IMG/VR virus record: IMGVR_UViG_3300033571_006464
Span: 1 to 29,808 of that record
DNA: 29,808 nt
Strand: one strand, 5' to 3'
Source of the DNA: a virus
In this document: piece after piece, positions 23,711 to 29,808 of the stretch
Numbering within the stretch: position 1 is the stretch's first letter
Layout of the letters: every line of letters starts with the position of its first letter
The notes under the pieces: generated by a model
Told to the model about the DNA's origin: nothing
Databases searched by the model: none
What the model saw: only the letters and a program-made list of their open reading frames with translations
Program-made: the position numbers and the translations under genes

Positions 23711-23792
23711 ATTTCATCGCCATTACCAACTGAGCTTGGTATAGGCGATTTTGTTTTTCAATTTGTTTGCGGATAAGATTCAACCAGTTCAT
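23709..23792 (-). CDS. 27-residue micro-protein gene
   Basis: Read on the minus strand this encodes MNWLNLIRKQIEKQNRLYQA, then QLVMAMK. The ATG overlaps the stop of the 52-residue gene (ATGA) and is preceded by a full AGGAGG sequence 7 nt upstream, one of the strongest ribosome-binding sites in the window. The stop is followed at once by the bidirectional terminator. The peptide would be an amphipathic, basic helix. No family is recognised. The ribosome-binding site, coupling and terminator make it a credible gene despite its size. Confidence 0.6.
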   Translation of the reverse strand: MNWLNLIRKQIEKQNRLYQAQLVMAMK

Positions 23793-23947
23793 TTTGCGAC
23801 CTCCTGATTTTTACAAGGACGGTACGCAACTCCACGATAAGTATTTTGTGGATGTGCTGGAGCATGTGTTTTTGAATACCACTGACGATATTCTTCTTTA
23901 GGTGTATCAGTATTATACTTACACCCTCTGTAGGTTGCTTGTGACAT
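23789..23947 (-). CDS. DUF4278-like 52-residue protein
   Basis: On the minus strand this 52-residue frame begins MSQATYRGCKYNTDTPKEE and ends with TYRGVAYRPCKNQEVAK. Two copies of a [TY]YRGxxY motif (residues 5-11 and 37-42) match the pattern of DUF4278, a short family I know from cyanobacteria and their phages. Function is unknown. AAGGAG lies 7 nt before the start. It is the first gene of a two-gene minus-strand unit and follows a long structured leader (23948-24077). The reading frame carries the AGGAGG site of the next gene inside its last codons. Confidence 0.75.
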   Translation of the reverse strand: MSQATYRGCKYNTDTPKEEYRQWYSKTHAPAHPQNTYRGVAYRPCKNQEVAK

Positions 23948-23960
23948 TAGGGGTCTCCTT

Positions 23961-24077
23961 AATTTTTAGGCTAAAGAGCGTTCCTTCAGTCGGCTTTTGC
24001 GTCGGTTTCCCGATGAACGATCCGTTCCGAGTCGGCTTACTTCCGTTCGCTATTCGAGAATAGCGAATGAACGTATT
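23961..24077 (-). promoter_or_regulatory. Structured 5' leader of the DUF4278-like gene (candidate regulatory RNA)
   Basis: This GC-rich, non-coding stretch stands out from its A/T-rich surroundings. Read on the minus strand it can form three hairpins: TTCGCTATT/AATAGCGAA with a 4-nt loop (24046-24067), GAACG/CGTTC with a 3-nt loop (24015-24027), and TCGG-GAAA-CCGA with a GNRA tetraloop (24002-24013). A 9-nt direct repeat, AAGCCGACT on the minus strand, occurs at 24030-24038 and 23988-23996. CGTTCAT and GAACGGA each occur twice, allowing alternative pairings. Confidence 0.5.
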
Positions 24078-24083
24078 AGTATA
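24078..24083 (-). promoter_or_regulatory. Candidate -10 element for the minus-strand small genes
   Basis: The minus strand reads TATATATACT here, giving a TATACT -10, followed directly by the structured leader. The hexamer 17 nt upstream (AATATT) is a poor -35, so this is tentative. Confidence 0.35.
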
Positions 24084-24116
24084 TATACAGATAAAACTGT
24101 AATATTTGATACAATT

Positions 24117-24437
24117 TTAATCCCTTTGTCTCCAATCTTCTGGTTTATCTTCAGTGAAGAAATCTACAATATCATCTACAGTATCAAATCTACCGATTCC
24201 TTTTCTTTCGTTTCCAAGTCCGCCAATATCAAGTTGATTTAAAAAATCATCTAAGTCACCTTCTTGCATATCTGGGTTTTCAGCTTTTCTTCTTGCTTGA
24301 CGTAAAATTGTTCCTGCAGCTCTATTTGCTTGTGCCAATTTCTCTGCCCAAATAATATCGTGCAATGACACTTCATTTCCTTGCACGATGTTCTTGCAAA
24401 TTGCTTCTAGTCTAAGTCGATAATTTGTAGAAAGCAT
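24117..24437 (-). CDS. Hypothetical 106-residue protein
   Basis: The minus-strand gene begins MLSTNYRLRLEAICKNI and has a helical N-terminal two-thirds (SLHDIIWAEKLAQANRAAGTILRQARRKAE), a Gly-rich turn (LDIGGLGNERKGIGRF) and an acidic end (DTVDDIVDFFTEDKPEDWRQRD). The DIVDFFTED segment looks like a short hydrophobic-acidic partner-binding motif. I do not recognise the family with certainty; its size and beta-flap-like helices would allow a gp33-type late transcription coactivator, but I cannot show that. It is divergent from hsp20, with a late-type promoter 24 nt upstream, and its stop is about 35 nt before the candidate -10 of the small-gene operon. Confidence 0.8.
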   Translation of the reverse strand: MLSTNYRLRLEAICKNIVQGNEVSLHDIIWAEKLAQANRAAGTILRQARRKAENPDMQEGDLDDFLNQLDIGGLGNERKGIGRFDTVDDIVDFFTEDKPEDWRQRD

Positions 24438-24460
24438 AATGTGTATACTGATTATACTAT

Positions 24461-24468
24461 ATTTATTT
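24461..24468 (-). promoter_or_regulatory. Late promoter AATAAATA (minus strand) for the 106-residue gene
   Basis: The minus strand carries AATAAATA, the same octamer used by gp20 and the gp67-like gene, 23 nt before the ATG. TATAAT (24452-24457 on the minus strand) is also present but too close to the ATG for a normal leader. Confidence 0.55.
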
Positions 24469-24482
24469 TCGGAAATCCGAAC
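24469..24482. repeat. 14-bp palindrome between divergent genes
   Basis: TTCGGA-AA-TCCGAA is a perfect 6-bp inverted repeat with a 2-bp centre. It abuts the minus-strand late promoter on one side and the hsp20 -35 on the other, a good place for a shared operator. Confidence 0.6.
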
Positions 24483-24483
24483 T

Positions 24484-24513
24484 GGACTTTTTGTAAAATG
24501 TATATATATAATT
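24484..24513 (+). promoter_or_regulatory. Sigma70-like promoter of hsp20
   Basis: TGGACT (24484-24489), 18-nt spacer and a perfect TATAAT (24508-24513). The leader of about 54 nt ends with AAGGAG (24559-24564) 9 nt before the hsp20 ATG. Confidence 0.65.
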
Positions 24514-24573
24514 GTGAAGAGATGCCAAACGGGTCTCTAAAAACAATTCTCGCTTAACAAGGAGATTCAGAAA

Positions 24574-25077
24574 ATGAAATTTACCACTCAATCACTAGAT
24601 TCATTTTGGAACGATTACGCTCCACTCGCTGTAGGTCTGGATGAAATGTTTAACCGATTAGATGCTATGCAGCATTCGGTAAACGTAAATTATCCGCCCT
24701 ACAATATCGTCAAACATGACAATAGTAACTACACAGTTGAAGTCGCTCTTGCAGGATTTACACCAGAAGAGATTGAAGTCTTTACAGAACAAAACATTCT
24801 CACAATTGCCAGTAAAGTTGAGGAACGAGATACTACAAGACAGTATGTACACCAAGGTCTGTCAAAGCGTTCCTTCACACGTAAGATTCAACTCTCCGAT
24901 GAACATAGAGTATCCTCTGTGAATTTTGAGCATGGATTATTATCTGTAGACATCGAAAGAATTATTCCAGAACATCAAAAGAAAACAACTTGGTCTATTC
25001 CTGGAGTAAAATCAGATCCTCAATTTTTGACAGAGGATAGAGATTCAAATTTCCCAGGAGAGAACACAATTAAATAA
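24574..25077 (+). CDS. hsp20: Small heat-shock protein Hsp20
   Basis: This is an ATP-independent holdase chaperone of the alpha-crystallin family, characteristic of cyanomyoviruses. The alpha-crystallin domain runs from about residue 47 to 135: PPYNIVKHDNSNYTVEVALAGF, EEIEVFTEQNILTIASK and the diagnostic FEHGLLSVDIERIIPE. Length 167. I see no C-terminal I-x-I oligomer-locking motif; the tail is Asp/Glu/Asn-rich (FLTEDRDSNFPGENTIK). It has its own promoter, and its stop codon is fused to a late promoter octamer. A role in folding virion proteins during infection is inferred. Confidence 0.95.
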   Translation: MKFTTQSLDSFWNDYAPLAVGLDEMFNRLDAMQHSVNVNYPPYNIVKHDNSNYTVEVALAGFTPEEIEVFTEQNILTIASKVEERDTTRQYVHQGLSKRSFTRKIQLSDEHRVSSVNFEHGLLSVDIERIIPEHQKKTTWSIPGVKSDPQFLTEDRDSNFPGENTIK

Positions 25078-25080
25078 ATA
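25073..25080 (+). promoter_or_regulatory. Late promoter AATAAATA at the hsp20 stop codon
   Basis: AATAAATA contains the hsp20 stop (TAA 25075-25077). No gene follows before a strong terminator 35 nt on, so the expected product is a very short RNA. Confidence 0.6.
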
Positions 25081-25085
25081 GACTT

Positions 25086-25151
25086 GGGAAATCCCCAAAT
25101 ATCGTCGGCACAGACCCACCCTGGCAACTATCAGGGATTGGGTCTTTTTTC
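25086..25151 (+). ncRNA. Candidate late small RNA of about 65 nt
   Basis: A transcript from the late promoter at 25073-25080 would start near 25086 and stop at the terminator at about 25150. It would hold a 5' hairpin built on GGG-AAATC-CCC (arms TTGGG/CCCAA, 25084-25098) and the terminator stem. There is no open frame of note. It is predicted from promoter and terminator alone. Confidence 0.35.
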
Positions 25152-25153
25152 TT
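25112..25153 (+). terminator. Rho-independent terminator after hsp20
   Basis: AGACCCA-CCCTG (25112-25123) pairs with CAGGG-AT-TGGGTCT (25132-25145), twelve pairs with a 2-nt bulge and an 8-nt loop, followed by T6. The next promoter starts within its T-tract. Confidence 0.92.
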
Positions 25154-25180
25154 GACATCACGGCAGAGATGTGCTAAACT
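25152..25180 (+). promoter_or_regulatory. Sigma70-like promoter for the gp43 operon
   Basis: TTGACA (25152-25157), 17-nt spacer and TAAACT (25175-25180), directly after the terminator. An exact direct repeat AGAGATGT (25165-25172 and 25185-25192, period 20) brackets the -10. Confidence 0.8.
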
Positions 25181-25209
25181 ACATAGAGATGTCTATTTGG
25201 AGTTATCCG

Positions 25210-25575
25210 ATGAATATTAAATTAATTCAACTGGTCAATAATGATTATATTATCTGTGAGTATGAAGAGCTAGATGAAGAACCTTCTCTATACATGAAAA
25301 ATCCATATAGAGTACTAGATTTAAGTTATTGGGATTATAATGAACAAGACAAACATTTCCCTCCAGATAATGCAGTGTTTCTACGAACAACTGAAGAAAA
25401 AAACATTAAAGATGGAAATGAATGTGTAACTATTCAAACTGACTATGCTCAATTAGTTAGATACCCTATGTTTACCGAAGATGTAGATATTCTTCTGAAT
25501 TCTGATAAGATTATGACGATTGTTGAACCTTGTTCGGAAATCTTAACCCTTTATACACAACTAATCTCTAAATGA
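25210..25575 (+). CDS. Hypothetical protein, possible Sm-like fold, before gp43
   Basis: This 121-residue protein begins MNIKLIQLVNNDYIICEYEEL followed by SLYMKNPYRVLDL. The spacing of strands, turn and the NP-containing strand parallels the gene at 13464 and is Sm/LSm-like. The remainder is mixed alpha/beta with an acidic middle. The start at 25210 has GGAG (25199-25202) 7 nt upstream and a leader of about 22 nt; in-frame starts at 25171 (GTG) and 25189 lie in the promoter or at the predicted start of transcription. It overlaps gp43 by 4 nt, so its synthesis is coupled to the polymerase. Function unknown. Confidence 0.78.
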   Translation: MNIKLIQLVNNDYIICEYEELDEEPSLYMKNPYRVLDLSYWDYNEQDKHFPPDNAVFLRTTEEKNIKDGNECVTIQTDYAQLVRYPMFTEDVDILLNSDKIMTIVEPCSEILTLYTQLISK

Positions 25576-28064
25576 AATTTTTCACTAATGTTCAATTAAT
25601 TGGGGACTCTATCTATTATAGGGGTTATAATGATGGGGAACAAGAAACCTTTAAGGAAAGGTTTTCTCCAACATTATTTGTTCCTTCTCCAAAGAAAACA
25701 AAATATAAAACATTAGATGATGTCTACGTAAGTCCTTTAAAATTTGACAGAGTAAAAGAAGCAAGAGAATTTATAAAAAAATATGATGGTGTAGATAATT
25801 TTCAAATCTATGGATATGAAAGATTTCTTTCCCAATATGTAGCGGACACTTTTCCAGAAGAAGAAATTAAATTTGATATTAGTCAACTGAAAATCTATTG
25901 TCTAGATATTGAGGTTGCCTGTGAAAATGGATTTCCTAATGTTGAAGCAGCATCAGAAGAGATGCTATGTATCACAGTTAAAGACTTAAATTCTAAGCAA
26001 GTATATGTTTGGGGAACCAGAGAATATGAAGTTTCACGAAAGGATGTAGAATTTAAGGTATTTTGGACTGAACAAGAAATGTTAAAGAATTTCATTTCTT
26101 GGTGGGTGGATAATACCCCAGATATTATTACTGGATGGAACGTATATCTTTACGATATACCTTATATCATGCGAAGACTCGATAGGGTTCTAAACGAAAA
26201 ATATGCAAAGTCTATGTCTCCATGGAGTTTGATTTCCAGTAGGGAGATTGTGGTTCGTGGTAGAACTCAAATTGTATATGAGTTGACGGGAATTTCCTGC
26301 CTTGATTATTATGATTTGTATCAGAAGTTTACGTATACCAATCAAGAATCATATAGGCTAGACCATATTGGAATGGTAGAATTGGGTGAAAAAAAATTAG
26401 ACCATAGTGAATTTGAAAACTTCAAACAATTTTACACAGAAAATTGGCAAAAATTTGTTGATTACAACATCCGAGACGTTGAACTAGTCGAGAAGCTAGA
26501 TGATAAGATGAAGTTGATAGAACTTTGTCTCACTATGGCATATGACGCAAAACAAAATTATGAAGATGTTTATTCTCAAGTAAAGACCTGGGATAATATT
26601 ATCTTCAATTATTTGAAAAAGAATAACATTGTAGTTCCACCCAAAAAATCAAATAAGAAAGATTATGCATATGAAGGGGCTTATGTAAAAGACCCAATTC
26701 TAGGAAAACATGATTGGGTAGTTTCATTTGACTTGAACTCTCTGTATCCACATCTAATCATGCAATATAATATTTCTCCAGAAACTCTTCTTGATGAACG
26801 CATGAATGGTATTTCAGTAGATAAACTTCTGAATCGGAAAGTAGATACTTCTTCTTTGGATTGTACTACTGTATGTCCAAATGGTGCTATGTATTCTACT
26901 CATGAGCAAGGATTTCTTCCTAAACTTATGCAGAAGACATATGAGGATAGAACTATCTACAAAAAGAAAATGATTGCTGCTAAGCAGCAGTACGAGAAGA
27001 CTCCAACAATTGAGTTGAAGAAAGAGATTGCTCGCTGTAATAACATTCAGATGGCACGTAAGATTCAATTGAACTCTGCTTATGGTGCTATTGGTAATGA
27101 ATATTTTAGGTATTTTCTAATCACCAATGCAGAGGCTATTACTCTTTCTGGACAGCTTTCTATTCGCTGGATTGAAAAGAAGCTAAATGAATATATGAAT
27201 AATATTCTAAAAACCAAGGAAGAAGATTATGTTATTGCTATTGACACTGATTCTATTTACCTCAATATGGGTCCTTTTGTTGAAGCTATATTCAAGGGAA
27301 GAGAAAAAACTACTGAAAGCATTGTTTCGTTCATTGATAAGGTCTGTAGGTTGGAATTTGAAAAGCATATTGAAAGTTCTTACAAAGACTTGGCACAATA
27401 CGTCAATGCATACGAACAAAAAATGAACATGAAGAGGGAGAACATTGCAGATAAAGGTATCTGGACTGCCAAAAAAAGATATATCTTAAATGTATGGGAT
27501 TCTGAAGGAGTTCGATATGCTGAGCCTAAGATGAAAATCATGGGGCTTGAAACTGCAAGGTCTTCTACTCCTTCTTATTACAGAGATAAATTAATGAAGG
27601 CTTTTAAAATCATTCTCGCACAAGATAATGATGCAGTAATTGAATTTATTAAAAAAATTAAAGAAGAAACTAAGATTCAAGATGTAGTTGACATTTCTTT
27701 CCCAAGAGGTCTCAACAACCTTGACAAATACAAGAATTCTGCTAAACTGTATTCGGAGAGGACCCCCATCCAGGTACGAGGAGCTATTCTCTATAACCAT
27801 CTCATCAAAAAGCTAAAGCTATCAAACAAGTATCCTTATATTCAAGAAGGAGAAAAAATTAAGTTCATTTATTTGAAAGAACCAAATCCTATTGGAGAGA
27901 ATGTGATTTCGTATTTTCAGACTCTTCCAGAAGAATTTGGATTGCATAAGTATATTGATTACAATATGCAATTTCACACAAGCTTCTTAAAACCATTAGA
28001 AAATGTTTTGAATGCTATTGGATGGGTATCTGAAAAACGTGGTACATTGGAAGGATTTATTTAA
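25572..28064 (+). CDS. gp43: DNA polymerase gp43 (family B)
   Basis: This is the replicative polymerase with 3'-5' proofreading. Exonuclease motifs are YCLDIEVA (D112, E114), [12 protein letters not shown] (D195) and YNIRDVEL (D302). Polymerase motif A is [13 protein letters not shown] (D387), motif [14 protein letters not shown] (K497-N501-G504) and motif [11 protein letters not shown] (D558, D560). Motif A reads SLYPH where T4 has SLYPS. Length 830 against 898 in T4. The C-terminus TLEGFI fits the T4-type clamp-binding tail. No intein or split is present although this gene is a known site for both. The start overlaps the upstream gene by 4 nt. Confidence 0.98.
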   Translation: MKFFTNVQLIGDSIYYRGYNDGEQETFKERFSPTLFVPSPKKTKYKTLDDVYVSPLKFDRVKEAREFIKKYDGVDNFQIYGYERFLSQYVADTFPEEEIKFDISQLKIYCLDIEVACENGFPNVEAASEEMLCITVKDLNSKQVYVWGTREYEVSRKDVEFKVFWTEQEMLKNFISWWVDNTPDIITGWNVYLYDIPYIMRRLDRVLNEKYAKSMSPWSLISSREIVVRGRTQIVYELTGISCLDYYDLYQKFTYTNQESYRLDHIGMVELGEKKLDHSEFENFKQFYTENWQKFVDYNIRDVELVEKLDDKMKLIELCLTMAYDAKQNYEDVYSQVKTWDNIIFNYLKKNNIVVPPKKSNKKDYAYEGAYVKDPILGKHDWVVSFDLNSLYPHLIMQYNISPETLLDERMNGISVDKLLNRKVDTSSLDCTTVCPNGAMYSTHEQGFLPKLMQKTYEDRTIYKKKMIAAKQQYEKTPTIELKKEIARCNNIQMARKIQLNSAYGAIGNEYFRYFLITNAEAITLSGQLSIRWIEKKLNEYMNNILKTKEEDYVIAIDTDSIYLNMGPFVEAIFKGREKTTESIVSFIDKVCRLEFEKHIESSYKDLAQYVNAYEQKMNMKRENIADKGIWTAKKRYILNVWDSEGVRYAEPKMKIMGLETARSSTPSYYRDKLMKAFKIILAQDNDAVIEFIKKIKEETKIQDVVDISFPRGLNNLDKYKNSAKLYSERTPIQVRGAILYNHLIKKLKLSNKYPYIQEGEKIKFIYLKEPNPIGENVISYFQTLPEEFGLHKYIDYNMQFHTSFLKPLENVLNAIGWVSEKRGTLEGFI

Positions 28065-28084
28065 CATTTGTAACGGAGCAAACT

Positions 28085-29134
28085 ATGTCATTCTTAAATA
28101 GTGTAATTAAAGAATTAAAAAATGAATATGCAGGAATCGTTGACGAAGGAATTGCCGCAGGAGATTGCACAGGCTTTATTGATACTGGCAGTTATATCGT
28201 TAATGCTCTCATCAGCGGGAGCATTTACGGGGGCTTACCTGCTAATAAAATTACAGCTCTCGCTGGCGAAAGTAGTACTGGAAAAACTTTCTTTGCTCTT
28301 TCAATTGTAAAGCATTTTCTTCAATCAAATCCAGACGGTCAAGTTATCTACTTTGAGACTGAATCTGCAATCTCAAAGGATATGATGGTTACTCGTGGAA
28401 TTGATACTAAACGTGTAGGTCTAGTTCCTGTAACTACAGTTCAAGAGTTTCGTACTCAATCTCTTAAAGTGGTTGAGGAGTATATGAAACTAAAGAAAGA
28501 TGAACGTCCTCCACTAATGTTTGTGCTAGATTCTCTTGGTATGCTTTCTACCACTAAAGAAGTGGAAGATGCATCTGCAGGTAAAGAGACTCGTGATATG
28601 ACTCGTGCTCAGATAATTAAGTCTGTATTTCGTATCCTGTCTCTAAAACTAGGTCAAGCAAATATTCCTCTAATTGTAACCAATCATACCTACGATGTAA
28701 TTGGTTCAATGTATCCGTCTAAAGATATGGGTGGTGGTACAGGTCTTAAGTATTCTGCATCCACTATTATCTTCTTGTCTAAAGCAAAAGAGAAGGATGG
28801 AACTACTGTAGTTGGTAATATTATTACATGCAGAGCACAGAAATCAAGGTTTACTAAGGAAAATTCAATGGTGCAAACCAGGCTGTTTTATGATGAACGA
28901 GGACTTGAACGCTATTATGGATTACTGGAATTGGGTGAAAAGCACGGAGTTTTCACTAAATCTGGGACACGTTATGATATTGATGGTGGTAAGTATTATG
29001 GTAAGCAGATTCTTTCAGACCCAGAACGATTCTTCACCCCCCAAGTAATGCAAGCTTTGGATGAATGTGCCAAAAAAGAATTTTCTTATGGTAGTATTGG
29101 TGTGCCAGATGAAGACGAAGGAGATGAATCTTGA
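28085..29134 (+). CDS. uvsX: RecA-like recombinase UvsX
   Basis: UvsX forms filaments on single-stranded DNA for strand exchange and starts recombination-dependent replication, with UvsY as loader. Walker A is GESSTGKT (61-68), and Walker [10 protein letters not shown] ends at D149. A CDMGGG-like loop appears as [15 protein letters not shown], and the acidic tail is [14 protein letters not shown]. Length 349 against 391 in T4. CGGAGC (28074-28079) is the ribosome-binding site, 20 nt after gp43. Its stop overlaps the gp41 start (TGATG). Confidence 0.96.
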   Translation: MSFLNSVIKELKNEYAGIVDEGIAAGDCTGFIDTGSYIVNALISGSIYGGLPANKITALAGESSTGKTFFALSIVKHFLQSNPDGQVIYFETESAISKDMMVTRGIDTKRVGLVPVTTVQEFRTQSLKVVEEYMKLKKDERPPLMFVLDSLGMLSTTKEVEDASAGKETRDMTRAQIIKSVFRILSLKLGQANIPLIVTNHTYDVIGSMYPSKDMGGGTGLKYSASTIIFLSKAKEKDGTTVVGNIITCRAQKSRFTKENSMVQTRLFYDERGLERYYGLLELGEKHGVFTKSGTRYDIDGGKYYGKQILSDPERFFTPQVMQALDECAKKEFSYGSIGVPDEDEGDES

Positions 29135-29808
29135 TGGATAGAATTGAAATTAAAATTCTTTCAAATCTAATTTATAATGAAGCATTCACTAGGAAAGTAA
29201 TTCCTTTTATTAAAGACTCATATTTTGAATTGCTTTCTGAAAAAATTATATTTCAGGAGATTCATAAATTTGTTACAAACTATGATGATATTCCAACCAA
29301 GTCTGTTTTAAATATTGAAATTGAAAACAGAAAAGATATTTCAGATGATGTATTTCAAACTTCATTGTCTGCAATAAATGAACTAAAGGAAGAGAAGTTT
29401 GATGAACAATGGCTATTAGATACTACCGAAAAATGGTGTAAAGATAGAGCCATTTATTTGGCTCTACTAGACTCAGTTAAAATCGCAGACGGGAAGGATA
29501 AAACTAGAAGTAAGGATTCGATTCCTTCTATCCTTTCCGATGCACTTGCAGTTTCATTTGATGACCATGTTGGTCATGATTACATTTCTGATTCCGACTC
29601 TCGATATGATTTCTATCACAAAAAAGAAGACAAAGTTCCCTTTGACCTTGAACTATTCAACAAAATTACAAAAGGTGGTCTGCCTAACAAGACTCTCAAT
29701 ATCGCTCTGGCTGGTACAGGTGTCGGGAAAAGTTTATTCATGTGCCATATGGCTAGCTCCGTCCTCCTGCAAGGGCGCAATGTTCTCTACATTACACTTG
29801 AAATGGCA
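29134..29808 (+). CDS. gp41: Replicative helicase gp41 (5' part, cut by window edge)
   Basis: The first 225 codons of the DnaB-like hexameric helicase are present. The frame starts [20 protein letters not shown] on the ATG overlapping the uvsX stop. The N-terminal helical domain is followed by a linker, FDLELFNKITKGGLPNKTLN, and then Walker A AGTGVGKS (193-200) and the strand NVLYITLEMA, after which the window ends. Order uvsX-gp41 and the Walker context identify it. The helicase motor and C-terminus are outside. Confidence 0.95.
   Translation, partial: MDRIEIKILSNLIYNEAFTRKVIPFIKDSYFELLSEKIIFQEIHKFVTNYDDIPTKSVLNIEIENRKDISDDVFQTSLSAINELKEEKFDEQWLLDTTEKWCKDRAIYLALLDSVKIADGKDKTRSKDSIPSILSDALAVSFDDHVGHDYISDSDSRYDFYHKKEDKVPFDLELFNKITKGGLPNKTLNIALAGTGVGKSLFMCHMASSVLLQGRNVLYITLEMA

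Noticed and set aside
23997-24242. Plus-strand frame of 81 codons across the minus-strand leader and the 106-residue gene
   Set aside because: No ribosome-binding site; it runs against a better-supported gene and a structured non-coding leader.
25572-29134. Possible introns or inteins in gp43 or uvsX
   Set aside because: All catalytic motifs are contiguous and protein lengths fit the families, so no insertion is present.
1-29808. tRNA genes, CRISPR arrays, insertion sequences, integrase or attachment sites
   Set aside because: No cloverleaf-like segment, regular repeat-spacer array, transposase or integrase frame was seen; gaps between genes are too short.

Overview
The window is a 29.8-kb slice of a T4-like myovirus genome, almost certainly one infecting a marine cyanobacterium (Synechococcus/Prochlorococcus type). 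The order terminase - gp18 - gp19 - gp20 - gp67-like - gp21 - gp22 - gp23 - gp3 - uvsY - uvsW - gp55 - gp47 - gp46 - cobS - gp45 - gp44 - gp62 - regA - hsp20 - gp43 - uvsX - gp41 is the conserved T4 core as arranged in cyanomyoviruses. Cyanobacterial accents are the CobS-like ATPase, the small heat-shock protein, a DUF3110-like protein between gp47 and gp46, and a DUF4278-like 52-residue protein. Both ends are cut: the first gene lacks its 5' end and gp41 lacks its 3' end. I found no tRNA, integrase, transposon or CRISPR array.

Layout. 1-11.0 kb is the late virion module: an unknown fragment, a modular 333-residue protein, terminase ATPase/nuclease, sheath, tube, portal, prohead core, prohead protease, scaffold and major capsid protein, closed by a strong terminator. 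Most of these genes follow a T4-type late promoter (NATAAATA), often fused to the stop codon of the gene before. 11.0-13.9 kb holds gp3, uvsY, uvsW and a possible Sm-like protein. 13.9-17.5 kb is a tight block with overlapping starts: late sigma factor gp55, gp47, the DUF3110-like gene and gp46. 17.5-20.9 kb holds a zincin-motif/VWA protein and its CobS/MoxR-type AAA+ partner, each with its own sigma70-like promoter. 20.9-23.7 kb is a DUF3310-like gene, sliding clamp, clamp loader pair and RegA. 23.7-24.4 kb is on the minus strand: two tiny genes with excellent ribosome-binding sites behind a structured leader, plus a 106-residue gene. 24.5-29.8 kb holds hsp20, a second possible Sm-like gene, DNA polymerase, UvsX recombinase and the start of the gp41 helicase.

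How it works together. The replication and recombination genes make a T4-style replisome (gp43, gp45, gp44/62, gp41) coupled to recombination-dependent replication (UvsX, UvsY, UvsW, gp46/47). gp55 redirects host RNA polymerase to the late promoters of the virion genes, and RegA represses translation of early mRNAs. Six sigma70-like promoters (spacers of 17-18 nt) drive the non-structural blocks, and five of these have an inverted or direct repeat at or beside the promoter. In four cases the most 5' possible start of a gene lies inside its own promoter, so I moved the start downstream. The least explained parts are the VWA/AAA+ module, the repeat-bearing promoters, a possible 65-nt late small RNA after hsp20, and the minus-strand micro-operon with its structured leader.
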